A stretch of 64,000 bases of DNA, taken from contig NC_056743.1 in the NCBI RefSeq assembly GCF_019279795.1, forward strand, positions 1,780,916,466-1,780,980,465. Direction: 5' to 3'. The notes beneath the pieces are model-generated. The model was not told where the DNA came from, did not search any database, and saw nothing but the letters and a program-made list of their open reading frames with translations. Shown here in pieces: positions 24,171 to 35,160 of the stretch (within the stretch, counting starts at the first letter, position 1; every line of letters starts with the position of its first letter). The stretch comes from Protopterus annectens. Taxonomy: Eukaryota; Chordata; Ceratodontiformes; Protopteridae. Position numbers and translations under genes: made by a program.

Positions 24171-25308
24171 ACCATGATAGGGAGGCCCTTGTGCTGAGCA
24201 TTTGCAGTGGATTGCAGGAGGAGACTGAGGGAGATCTGGGGACTTATCTCCTCAGTGAGGCTTGGGCTTACACCTCAGTGGAAGCGGTAGCAATGTCTCA
24301 GCAGCTATCTTCTACCCAGGTTCGAGAAATCCGAGCAGTGTTGCAGGAATTTGGGGACATGTTTACTGGGAAACCAGGGTGCATCCACCTGTGGCAGCAC
24401 CAGGTGGATACAGGACCCCAAAGGCCTATTAGGCAGGCCCCTTATAGAGTGCCTGAGAGAGTCAAACAAACTCTGAGGGAGGAGGTACAGGAGATGTTGG
24501 AACTAGGGGTGATTCAAGAGTCCAACAGTCCCTGGGCCTCCCCAGTGGTGCTGGTGCCAAAGAAGGATGGCAGCACCAGGTTCTGTGTGGACTACAGGAA
24601 ATTAAATAGTCACACAGATCAGATGCTTACCCCATGCCTAGGACAGATGAAATCTTAGAGCAGCTGGGTGGGGCTAAGTATATTACAACCATTGATCTTA
24701 CCAAGGGTTACTGGCAGTTGACTCCCAGTTCTAGCAAGAAGTCAGCCTTTGGGACTCCTTTTGACTTGTATGAGTTCACCAAGATGGCCTTTGGGATGAA
24801 GAATGCCCTAGCAACTTTCCAGGGGTTGGTAGATCATATCCTAGCAGGAGCAGGAGGATTTGCCCTTGCTTACCTGGAAGATATTGCCATCTACAGTCAT
24901 TCCTGGCCAGAGCACCTTCAGCGTGTCAGGGAGGTGCTGGGCAGACTACAGAGGGCAGGGTTGACCACTAAGCCGAGCAAATGCCAAGTGGGTATGGCAG
25001 AGGTCTCCTACTTAGGACATAGAGTGGGGAGTGGTAAGATAAGGTCAGAACCTGCAAAAGTGGAAGCCATTCAGGTATGGCCTGCACCTGTTACCAAAAA
25101 GCAGGTGAGGGCATTTTTAGGGACAGCAGGGTACTACAGAAAGTTAATTCCCAGTTATAGTACCATAGCTGCTCCTCTCACAGACCTGACAAGGAAGAAC
25201 AGGCCAAATAAGAGAGTGTGGACCCTAGCATGTGAGCAGGTATTCCAGAGGCTTAAAGAAGCTTTGGGAGGACCCTCTGTGTTAGCCAGTACAGATTACA
25301 GCAAATAA
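24171..25308 (+). pseudogene. Reverse transcriptase of the Gmr1-like element
   Basis: The RT begins with QLSSTQVREIRAVLQEFGDMF and HQVDTGPQRPIRQAPYRVP, then LGVIQESNSPWASPVVLVPK and TRFCVDYRKLN. A frameshift near 24640 separates these from TDEILEQLGGAKYITTIDLTKGYWQ (motif A with catalytic Asp). GMKNALATFQ follows. The catalytic box reads AYLEDIAIYS, so the first Asp of YLDD has become Glu. The connection domain (VSYLGHRVG, KKQVRAFLGTAGYYRKLIP) is complete. It would copy element RNA into cDNA in the particle; the YLED change and the frameshift indicate loss of function. Confidence 0.92.
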
Positions 25309-25665
25309 TTTGTTGTGCAGGTGGATGCTTCGAACCATGGGGTGGGGGCTGTACTTAACCAGATTTCTTTAGAGGGAGAAGAGCACCCAGTGGTTTATCT
25401 CAGTAATAGGCTCCAATGCAGCTGTAGAAAAGGAATGTCTAGCCATAGTGTGGGCACTGCAGAAACTTCAGCCTTATCTGCATGGAAGTAAATTCACTGT
25501 TATGACAGATCACAACCCCTAACATGATTAAACAGAGCCAGCCAGAAAAATGCCAAGTTGCTAAGATGGAGCCTGGGGTTGCAAGCATATGATATGTCAG
25601 TGCAGCACCGCAGTGGGATTAGCAATGCCAATGCAGATCGGCTCTTAAGACAGGGAATGGGGTAA
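25309..25665 (+). pseudogene. RNase H of the Gmr1-like element
   Basis: After a stop at 25306-25308 the same frame continues with FVVQVDASNHGVGAVLNQ (first Asp). It then shows EEHPVVYLS and, after frame changes, EKECLAIVW (Glu) and FTVMTDHNP (Asp). The tail near 25600-25660 is broken by stops. There is no second integrase or chromodomain between here and the 3' LTR. Confidence 0.84.
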
Positions 25666-25740
25666 GGTATACTCAGATAGACCTGACCCTCTCAAGTAGC
25701 GTTTATCAAGGGTCACTTTAAAAACTAGCTCGAGTTCTCC

Positions 25741-25748
25741 AGGGGGGG
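25741..25748 (+). other. Polypurine tract of the LTR element
   Basis: AGGGGGGG lies directly before the TG of the 3' LTR at 25749, the expected site of plus-strand priming. Confidence 0.75.
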
Positions 25749-27052
25749 TGTGAAGATATGGGAAGGCTGCCAGCCTAGCCAGATAGAATTTTATAGATAA
25801 TTCTATCATTTGTAAATATTAATGTAAGACACAGACTTGTTTTCTTAAATGGAAAAAAAACTGCTGTTAGATGTGGATTAGAAGAAAATGAAACAACAGT
25901 GCTATCTGCTGACCAGTTAAAACATGTTGGGACCCTTTGACCTAAAGCCAGCTCCATCCCGTCTACATGAAGACATTCTTTCTATTTTTTAAACCAGGAG
26001 TTAATTGCAAGAGTTAAACATGCAAATGTATTTTTATTGCTCTGCTTCCTGACCAACTGCAAGATAACACAAGGAGATGTTAAGAATGTAAATGTAATTC
26101 TGTTAGCCTGGGAACCCAGGGAAGTGTAAAGAATGATGTAATGGAAGCCAGGAATGTGATTTTAAAAACAGAGAGAATCAGAGACCATTAAGCATTTTTG
26201 TCTTGACCATCCAACACATCAGCACTCTGCCTGTTTCTCTAAGTAAGGTTATCTTAACTTGTATTTTCTCTTATAAATAGCTGGAAACTAGAAAGATTAA
26301 ACTGTTTTTCTGTGATGTCAGAACTGTACTACTGAATTAGTTTAAGTATTTCTCTGTGATCTCTGAACTCTTGACTAGCACTGTGTAGTAAGAAGTATTG
26401 TGTTGTGTTTTTATTATTTATTATTAAATATTTTAAAACCTTTCAACTGTGGCTGTTTGTCTAGAGATAATTTAAGCTCTAGAGTACATTGCATATTTAT
26501 AGTGATTACTGTACCAAGTCACTCTAATAAGCCTTGACTGTTTAATTATACTACCAATTGGATAATAATATTGCACAGTAATAATCGGACACCCTTTTAA
26601 GGACCTTTGAGCATCTGATAAAGATTAGTGGGTGGTGGCAACTGGTACTATCATATAGTCTGGGTAAAAGGGGCACAGCTGGAGAGCCTGTGCCAGCCTT
26701 CCCCAGGAGTGGTTGTGTGGTTGTATAAACTCATCTCAAAGTGTGTGTGTGTCAGCTACTTGGGCAGGGACATGAAGCACTGGTTGGACAGAGAGGGTGC
26801 TGGAGGTTTTAGTTTGCCCACTAGGCTGAGATCTGGACCCTATAACTGTGCCAGTGGGGAGTCCTATTGTGGACCTGGAGAGCAAGGGAGCGACCAGCCC
26901 TGGACTTACTGTGATCTCTGTGTGCTCTTAAGGGAAATTGCATTTTACTGTGTGTATTTGTTATCCTTTCCTCCTATATGAGACGCCCCTCACTGGTGTT
27001 AGTGGCGAGGATTGAGGCTCCTTGATTGCTGGGCCAGGGCACGGGTGTCACA
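25749..27052 (+). repeat. 3' LTR
   Basis: 1304 bp, starting TGTGAAGATATGG and ending GGGTGTCACA. It is followed by the GAAGA target duplication and then by DIRS gag sequence. Confidence 0.92.
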
Positions 27053-27057
27053 GAAGA

Positions 27058-29328
27058 ATTAGAAACAGACTGTAAGGTAGCCAACTGTGAGGCCACAGAA
27101 GTCTGAGACTTGGCAGTAGTGGTCTCAGAAAGGGATTTTGATAGTTGCTTTATCGAGTCCCTTTGTAGTCTCATAAAGTGTGCCAGGTAGTTTAGCGACC
27201 TAACAGCAAAAGTTGCTGAAGCATGCACATGTGTTCCAAATCAGAGTAATTCCCTACACTCCCTGTTAGGGGGATGGACAGAGGAAGTCTGGTCAGCAAG
27301 TTCCTTCTTTGTAGCCGCCACCATGACTATAGCATCTACAGGCATCCCCTCGCTCCAGAATTCCCTACCTACAGGTGGATACAGAATCTAATCTGGTCCT
27401 TTGGGGATTGGCTCATCTGAGTCAGGCTCCTTCCATGCCCACCTAGAGATCAAGTCAATGACCTCACTGGTAAGCAGAGCAACCCAGGAGGTAGATGGGC
27501 CAGCTCCAAAGGCCTCCAAGAATAACAATTCCTCTGTGGAAGGCTTATCAGAGGACCAACCACCCTTCTGTTTAAGGATATCAAGAATGTCTCCAAATGA
27601 GTTGTCTTCAGGTGTCAATCTTGGGGGCCCTTCCCCTCATTAAAATCTTTATCCTTGGTGATGAACTCCTGAGGGGAGTCCAAGTGCCTCCTCTTGCACT
27701 TCATTTTGATAAGTGGGATATGGAACAATCTCCCCACACCACTACGTAATATACCTAACCACAACAATTTCAAATCCATGCTTCTCTCCCATCTCTCCTC
27801 CAAATGGGAATGTCCTTCACATGCTCCCACCTAAAACTCCCACACTACTAACTCCACACCTAAATCATCATTTCATTGCCTACTTTAACTTAATTCAGAG
27901 ATCTTGCTCAGAACACCTTTACATAAATCTTTTGCATGCATGCCTCTGGCCTACCTTACTCATATTCTCAAACTTTCATTGTTTGTTTTTCTTATCCATT
28001 GTACCCATAATATTGTTTTCCTCTGTAATATTGTTAATTTGTCTCTATTCGTATGTATTTGTATGTCTGTTTGGGGCTTTTCCCCTTGGGTCTCCATTGA
28101 AAAAGGGTAATTCTTACCCAGCTGGACCAACCCGGTTAACAAATGCAAATAAATAAATAAATAAATAAAATGTAATACCCTGCTTGGAAGCCAGGAGACT
28201 TTGAACTGGCTGTCCCTGTGGAGTAGAATGATGTGACTCAAGTTGCAGAGACATCTTGGGTACAGAGGAAAAATCCAAAAGGGGAGACACTGCCTGTCTT
28301 GCTGAGGCAGAGAAAACTCTGCAGTACCTCTAAGGCAGAGCACCCTGGAGAGAAGGCAACTGATGGACCCAAGAAACCATGCTTTCAGCACATTGACTCC
28401 ATCTACCTCAAGGGAAATCCACCCTAGGTGAAGGTCAGAGACAAGCTGTCCAGTGCCAAGGGTCTGAGGTCAGAGATGGCTCTGACAACTTTGGTGTCGA
28501 CTCTAACACCTCAGATATGACAAGAGTTATCTGGCTCCGGAACTGTTAGAGCAGGAGTGCTCAGAGACTTCCTCAGAGCTGAAGATACAAATATCTTTGG
28601 ATCTGATCCAAATATTCCCAGCATACTCAGATCCAGGGGCTCTGAAACAAATAGCTGGATCAGAGAAGGAGCCGAGAAAGGTAGAATAGTCCAAACTAGA
28701 GCTTCCTGAACCAAAGGGATTGGAGCCAAGAACACTCTCATCTGTATCTGCACTGAGAGAAATCTCATCATTCTGTCCACATCATCTTCAGTCAGACTTC
28801 TGGAAGAATGAGAGGAAGTTAAGGATGGGGACTTCAAGAGTGTCGGTGTCCCACAAAAGGAGAAGGTACTCAGGAAGGTACTGGATAGTGGGTGAGTACC
28901 TAGTTCTTGGTAAGGGTCTTGGATCCAAAGAGCTTGGAACCCAGGAAGCCATTGTCAGAGCTGGTGCTGCTATTATAGAAGTAACCTTTGGATTCGATTT
29001 ATGTTTTTTTCTTTGCTGGCTCTGTGGATGAAGGAGTCGAGGATCCTAAAGGTTTAGGAGACTTAGTGGAAATCTCCTTTGTTTTAGACTTGGAGGGTTC
29101 AGCTCCAGCAATAGCCTCAGAGAAAGCTGTAGAGAGTTACCCTTTCAAAATGAGTATATTCTTTTGGTCCGCAATAGCACACGGATTTAAGTTTTTACCT
29201 GTTCGACAGTCAACATAAAGGTTATCCAGGTGCAGACATCAAACACATAAAGAATACACATCGGACAAGGGCAACTTGTGCCCACACTTTTGGCACTTCT
29301 TAAAATCAGAAGGGCCCTTTTCTGACAT
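27058..29328 (-). pseudogene. DIRS gag remnant
   Basis: An ATG at 29328 starts MSEKGPFDFKKCQKCGHKLP, then SDVYSLCV and a stop, then CLHLDNLYVDC. This Cys-rich N-terminus (CxxCG, later C..C, D.C) is typical of DIRS gag. Downstream are acidic/Ser-rich pieces (28837-28511), a SSDKPSTEELLFLEAFG segment (27618-27388) and a C-terminal ASATFAVRSLNYLAHFMRLQ stretch (27228-27058). A LINE tail at 27706-28170 interrupts it, and the LTR element cuts its left end. Numerous stops are present. DIRS gag is thought to bind the RNA in the particle. Confidence 0.76.
27706..28170 (+). mobile_element. 3' end of an L2/Rex-type LINE, in DIRS gag
   Basis: The plus strand encodes a LINE C-terminal end, WNNLPTPLRNIPNHNNFKSM followed by LLSHLSSKWECPSHAP and a stop. 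A 3' UTR follows with ggggcttttccccttgggtctcc and gctggaccaacccggttaac, ending in a (AAAT)n tail at 28145-28170. It interrupts the DIRS gag frame. The exact left edge is uncertain and no target duplication is obvious. Confidence 0.72.
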
Positions 29329-29609
29329 ATTGAAGTACAAAATACAAGAAAAGAAAGATGATTTTTTTTTTAAATTAGGAAAAGAAAAGGAAAGAAATCC
29401 CAACAATGGTATGAAGAATTACACTAAACTAGGGTAAAGGAAAGAAAAGTGAACAATTACTAGCAATGGTAAAAAGAGGCTACACAAAGTATAAGAAGAG
29501 GGAGGATTTATAGAAATTTAAAGGATGAACTATTATAGGCAAATAGAAACTTGAAAAACTTATTTTATCGAATTGCTCAAGAGCTGAAGGTGACCACATC
29601 TATTCGTGA

Positions 29610-29757
29610 AAGTGGCACTCAAGATCTGGGATATGTTAGGGATGCATAAGGGAGGAGATTGAGAGCTTCTTGGTGGCCATGAGCTAAAGTAACAGCTGAG
29701 TCGGATCAGAGGATCAGATCTGAGCCCAACACTTTAGGATAGAATGAAAACTGACAG
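29610..29757 (-). repeat. DIRS right inverted terminal repeat
   Basis: The reverse complement of this stretch matches 13099-13253 (tgtcagttttcattc...gtgttggg...ttactttagctcatggccacca...ctaacatatcccag). It lies 280 bp upstream of the gag start, in the 5' leader. Confidence 0.82.
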
Positions 29758-30774
29758 CATCAGATTGATGAGTACATTACGCTGTGGTGTAGGCATATAA
29801 ATATAAGAGACACAAAAAGGGAGGCCTTTCATTGAACCTTTGCTTATAAGTGGATGCACAGATCCTTGTCATATGACTCACACTAATGTCACTTTGAAAT
29901 TTTTAAAGATATAATAGAACTACTGCTTTCTTAGTCATAGTGACATGAAGTCTAGTGGTACATTTGGTTGTCCTGTTTACCTTGGCAACACTACAATCTA
30001 TTTTATCACAGTAACAGCTTTGCACTAATAGACTTTGAGTATAGCACCTATTCATACCATGTTGCCATTTAAAAGTCACTTTAATGCCACACACAATTTA
30101 TTTTTCCACTACTCATTATAGAGTCAACAGAAAAGTGGCAGGGCACTATTACAGGAAAGTGGCAGGGCATCATTATAGACTTAAGACTGCATTATAATTT
30201 GTGGAGTTGGCCAGCTATTTAGACCTGGCTTGCAGTAATGTAAATTCAGGTAGTGATTTTTGTTATGACAAGAGACACTGACAGTCTTCGCTTGGGGGCT
30301 GGAGCAAATTTACATAGTTCCCCAGCATTATTTCTTCTTTCATTTGTTTAATGCATCACAACTGGGTAGATGAGCATATCTGCACAACCCCCCCCCCAAC
30401 ACTGCTGCAACATTATTGCAAAAGTTACAATTCAACAGACCAGTAATAGATTTGCTAGTTTAGGAAATTTCTATTAATAGTTTTATCTAAGAACAGTCAT
30501 GAGTATAACATATATGGATAACAGCATAGCATGGTTACAGCCAAGAAGGAAGCAATGTCACCATCCAACAGAATGATTGTCTATCCACCAAATAAGTTAA
30601 TGGCAAAAAAGCACAGTAGTTTTCCAGAACTCCCTGTTTTGCAATTACAAGGCATATAACTGCAAGTCTCAGAATTATGGGGGGAATACAGTAAAAGTGA
30701 ATGAGACAGAAAATATAAAGAATCGCTGTTATATTTTAAAGTTATTTTTTGCAGGGCAGCAAGTACTACAATAT
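29758..30774. other. Unassigned non-coding DNA
   Basis: No element is recognised. A short duplication, aaagtggcagggca, occurs twice at about 30132-30168. A C-run lies at 30388-30397. Confidence 0.5.
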
Positions 30775-31001
<227 letters not shown>

Positions 31002-31736
31002 TTCATCTCCCTTCCTACATCAAATTATACACAAATAACATCAAATTATACAGTACTGGATAGATGCATGAGGTGCAGTAAAAAGTAAAGAATATACATA
31101 CTAATTTACATTATGGAGAAAAAAGATACATATCACAAGATATTTTATTGTAAAACCAAAAGTTCACCATCTATAACAGAATAATTATACAGTATCAGGT
31201 CGTGTTTGAAATAAGCCATTGATTATGGGGTTCAGGGAGGTATGACCCCATCTAAAATATATCTTTAAAGTCAGAGCTCTTTACAACAAACTTTGTCATA
31301 CTGCTATTTTAACGATACTGGCATATGCTGTTTTGAAGTTTAGGCTCTTTTCTACACATCAGTAGAAATAGACATCTCATGTACATGAGTCAATGTGATA
31401 TGCCATCAATGCTGCTTAAAATATATGTTCTGCCTGAGCAAACTAGAGTTTATCTATATGTGTTAGCCTTCAATGGAGAAGTTAAAAACAAACTGCGTAA
31501 TTATTGTGCAAGATGGGTATAGGCTGTCTCTTTCAAACATATCTCTCGGTTAGTGTAATTTATATCTGTATCTCTTGAAATATCTACTTTGCAAGACAGT
31601 TCTAGAGTGGATTAGACAGGGCTCTACATAGCAAGATTACACTAGTCAGTCACCTAGCTGAGAAACAGTGCACCAACATCTGCACAATTATTAAGAAGAA
31701 ATAGATAAAAAGGCAGATATATCCACTAGTCAAATG
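31002..31736. other. Unassigned non-coding DNA
   Basis: I see no coding domain or repeat before the Penelope-like insertion. Confidence 0.5.
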
Positions 31737-31751
31737 TGGTATCATCATTGT
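31737..31751. repeat. Target-site duplication of the Penelope-like element
   Basis: TGGTATCATCATTGT here and TGGTATCATCCTTGT at 37546-37560 differ by one base and lie exactly outside the element's two ends. Confidence 0.82.
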
Positions 31752-32228
31752 TCCCAAAATGGCAGTTTGCAAGTATGGGAGGTGCAACTGCAAAAGTGTA
31801 ATTCCAAACAGCAAGCAGAGTCAGTACCAGACCAGACACATGACATTAGTAAAATCCTTTATTTAAGAAGAGAGTTATCAGACCGGTTTCAGCGCAAAGC
31901 CTTCATCAGTGATACTACAAGCAACAGTTTACATTGTTTAAATATTCATATACACTCACTTCCTGTGACATCACATCTGATTTATTTAAAGCTGTATTAT
32001 AGTTTATCATTGAGACCCGGTGTAAAAAGTGCACCTAGCTTCACAATCCATCTGGTTTCCTTATAATTTAATAGGGAATGCCAACCCCTCTTACATTTCC
32101 TTTCACCCTGTACCTTATCTATGATGGTGAACCTAAATCTAGCAGTGGAATGTGATTGACAGTGCCTATACAAGGCACTGGTAATACATTTATTGGAATG
32201 TCACTCATATGTTCGGATATTCTCAAAC
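31752..32228 (-). repeat. Inverted copy of Penelope pseudo-LTR and 3' end
   Basis: The reverse complement covers, in order, the end of the GIY-YIG frame (HMSDI), the 3' UTR matching 37170-37440, the hammerhead motif, the terminal repeat and about 45 bp of 5' leader matching 32331-32375. Its divergence from 37150-37545 is modest. Confidence 0.88.
31875..31915 (-). ncRNA. Hammerhead ribozyme motif, best-preserved copy
   Basis: On the minus strand the segment reads UAUCA (half of stem I), the core CUGAUGA, a weak 12-nt stem II (AGGCUUUGCGCU) and the core GAAA. A one-pair stem III (C-CG-G) is followed by the cleavage triplet GUC and UGAUA, which pairs with UAUCA. All catalytic core bases are present. 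Minimal type-I hammerheads with very short stem III are known in Penelope-like elements, where they process the pseudo-LTR transcripts. Stem II is only about 3 pairs with a bulge, so activity may need dimers. Confidence 0.78.
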
Positions 32229-34283
32229 ACCGGGTCTCAATGAAACCGGTCTGATAACTCTCTTCTTAAATAAAGGATTTTACTAATGTGTCTGGTCTGG
32301 TGCTGGCTCTGCTTGTTGTTTGGAATTACACTTTTGCCGTTGCACCTGCTGTACTTGCAAGCTGCCATTTTGGGAAGACTGTTCATTCTTTTGGCTTGCT
32401 GTTGACTTCAGATGCATTTTTCAGCAATTTTCTAACAGAAGGAGTTATTCCACGTACAGATGGTTTCTGGTCCAGATATTGCAAAAAACAAAATTGTGTA
32501 AGAAATTGAGAGTTCCATTGCTTTACACTGCTTCTTTTCAAAAGTTTTTTATACCTTTTTCTGTCTTAACTGTGACATTTGTATTTAACAATCCGGCGTT
32601 AACATTTGAAGAGGGAGTCTTTGGTTGGGCCCCGGATATGTATTTGGACATTTTCCTTTTACCATAACTGAATCTAAAAGATCAAACTGTATGAATGTAT
32701 TCTGTTGCAATTGTTCAACATTTACATATATATGAGAGTGGTATCATATTAATAGTGAACGAACAGGCAAAGTCAATAGACTGGGAATTTGTTTTCTTTT
32801 GACATTCAATGATTGCCAGACATTTATATATTGATTCTGCATATGAGTTACTTTTCTTAAGTGGAAGTACATTGGTGATTGGCGCCTGGTGTTTATATCA
32901 AGGACACAGTATCAACAGGGGTCACAGAACATTGTTTGCTGAACTTTTCAACAGGATTGAGGCCTTGTATATTGACCGAGTGTAAAGTACTGAGTTATGG
33001 TTGAATGAGATTTATGGAACAAACTTCTCATTTCTGTTCTGAACCGGAAAAGTTTCAGTATGCATTTGGGGGTTTTCTGTGACTATTAATAACTGTATAA
33101 GAAATCATTTGGCTTTGTCTATCGGAAGGGAGAAACAGTGATACCTGGTTGGCTATGGGACATTGCATTCGCAGATTAAGAACTTTTTTTGTGTGAGCAA
33201 CATTTGGATTTTGTATTGTCTGTCTGAACAGTAATCGGGAACTAGATTACTGCTGCGATATCATTCAGCATTTACGGCATTAGTAATCAACAGTCATTTT
33301 ATTACCTTGTGACTTAAAAAATGTATGTTTCCACATACTATGACACGTATTCAGGCATTTAGCATGTCCAACTAATGGATATTACTTTAATGTCGATTGT
33401 TCAGATTTGTGCAACATTAGAAAGATAGGATATGACAATTTTTTAGTTTTTTGCTAACCACAGGGGGTCCAGTATTTACTACTATCATGGCGTCAATTAC
33501 AGAAATTAGGATTCACAACTAAAACAATAGTTGGGATCAATATTTTAAAGTTAGCATTGTTTTTGGAAAACAACACAAATGTTATGATAACATTTGGCAT
33601 GACAGTTAATATTGAATGTCCTACTGACAGTTTACTAGTGTACTTTTCCTCTTTTTGACACCCTTACTGGCATATTTAACCAAGGAATGTGATTATATGC
33701 AAAGATCTGATTTTTGGGATCATAGGATGTGTTTGTTCCATGCAACACAAGGTACTGAACATCTATTTTGATTATTTGATTATATGCTTGTTCATAAGCA
33801 TCAGAATTCATTCTGCTTTGATTAATGGGTAACATACTGATGGACAATAGCAGGAGTCCGGACTTATAATAACTATTTGCATTTTTTGTTTGGGAACAAT
33901 ATATGATTTGTGATATCATTGGGTGGAGGTTTGTGACTGGAATCATAGTCTTCTGGATCTGTTCTTATATAGTTTGCTAGCAAACATTTTTGGGAAGACC
34001 CATTTATTTGAATTTAGTATAATCCGTGAGGATCTGATGGTCTCTATATGTTTTCTATATATATCTGCCACCATAGCATTTGATTCCTGAGCAATATTGG
34101 AAATAATTATTGAAAATTCTTTAAAGGCCATTGGGTCTGGTGGGATCTTTTCAGCTGTCTGGTGGTTGTGGCTATCTACCCATAGCTTCATTTTGTGGGC
34201 CTTACACACAAATATTTGTGTGTGCCTTGGGAGGTTTTAACAACCTGGCTGAACAGATTGCGGTTGAACAACCATAGCAGCTT
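32229..34283 (+). other. Penelope 5' pseudo-LTR remnant and leader
   Basis: The segment starts at a rearranged junction. Sequence from the 3' UTR (cgggtctcaatga) is fused to aaccggtctgataac, removing the CUGAUGA core and stem II of the ribozyme. The direct terminal repeat runs to about 32330, then comes about 1.9 kb without a recognised sense gene. On the minus strand two adjacent open frames (34209-33943, 88 residues; 33946-33635, 103 residues) overlap by four bases. They match no family I know. Confidence 0.6.
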
Positions 34284-34994
34284 ATGGTCATGGAGCTAAA
34301 TACTATTTTAGATGGTTTATGTGCAGATAAAAGTGACATTCAAGTTTTTGGCCTTAAGGGATGTCATGATGGAACTACAGTTGAAGGTAATGCTGATCCA
34401 GTTGACGGCTGTAATTCACTGTTCTTTAAGCTACCAAAATCTATGAAGAATCTATGTACAAATATATGGCATCTTAAACTTTTCAAGGCATACCAAAGTC
34501 AGAATATTACTCCCGGAGGATTAAGAGTAAGAATTCAGCCTCTAGTGGGCAAGATAGAGGACTTGTTGATTCAATTTTGGTGTAAGGCCCAACAGAATGC
34601 CTCCTTAGCTTTTGTTAATGTATTAACTTCATACTATAAGTGTATTATAGAGGAAACCATCCAAGATGTCAAACGAGTGAATGAGGAGGTTAAAAACTAT
34701 GAGGGACCACCACAGTATATCAGTTGTCTGGGTAGACTCTCTAAGGACCTTCTGGCATTTGAAAACCAGGTTAAGGAGAAAAAATTATGAAAATTTGCAA
34801 GGGATTTGGAGGACTATGAGAGAGGGAAACCTTTTGAATTTAGGAAAAATATCAGATTTTCAGAGACCAGTGGACCAAGTGTTCATATACGTAAAAAAAG
34901 ACCTCGATCCATTTTGAAGAAATCTTCTTCAGGTAATAACACATCAGGGGATGAATCCTCTGCCACAGATAATGAAGGTATTCAGGTGAGTTAG
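34284..34994 (+). pseudogene. Penelope-like ORF, N-terminal domain
   Basis: The frame 34284-34790 has a basic/aromatic segment TNIWHLKLFKAYQSQNITPG followed by GLRVRIQPLVG, which resembles the 'IPRGLRI' region found before the RT in vertebrate Penelope-like proteins. It then shows a helical Glu/Lys-rich stretch. A frameshift near 34790 leads to DLEDYERGKPFEF and a basic Ser-rich tail (RKKRPRSILKKSSSGN). A stop follows at 34992. Its role in the RNP is not known. Confidence 0.72.
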
Positions 34995-35160
34995 TCACCT
35001 GAAGCAAAATCCAGCGGGGGCAGGAACACCCTTTAGAAGAAACAAACATAGGGGTGGGCGGAAGCATCAGAACAGACACATTACAAGATCTACTTCACTC
35101 ATTAGTCAAATAAATAATGAATATTGTAATATTTATAACATTTCCTCTCATGTTTTAGCA

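Larger units (their letters stand above)
19796..27052 (+). mobile_element. Ty3/gypsy-superfamily LTR retrotransposon with Gmr1-type domain order
   Basis: The element is bounded by two similar 1.3-kb LTRs starting TGTGAAGATATGGG and ending ...TCACA. It is flanked by an exact 5-bp duplication GAAGA (19791-19795 and 27053-27057). Between the LTRs on the plus strand lie gag with a CCHC knuckle, a decayed protease region, integrase, then reverse transcriptase and RNase H. Integrase before RT is the arrangement of the Gmr1 group of deuterostome Ty3/gypsy elements, unlike usual gypsy elements. It is inserted inside the DIRS element. Stops and frameshifts in every gene show it is inactive. Confidence 0.93.
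13098..29757 (-). mobile_element. DIRS-1-like tyrosine-recombinase retrotransposon, split by three insertions
   Basis: Read on the minus strand the order is gag (29.3-27.06 kb), reverse transcriptase (19.8-19.1), RNase H (15.6-15.1), a connector domain (15.1-14.4) and tyrosine recombinase (14.4-13.6). This is the DIRS order. Matching inverted terminal repeats lie at 13099-13253 and 29610-29757, and a third partial copy of the terminal sequence lies at 13470-13504, as expected for the internal complementary region. Subtracting the LTR element (7.26 kb), the CR1-like LINE (about 3.5 kb) and the LINE tail (about 0.46 kb) leaves about 5.4 kb, a normal DIRS length. DIRS elements integrate a circular DNA by tyrosine recombinase, so no target duplication is expected. 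All reading frames carry stops. Confidence 0.9.
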
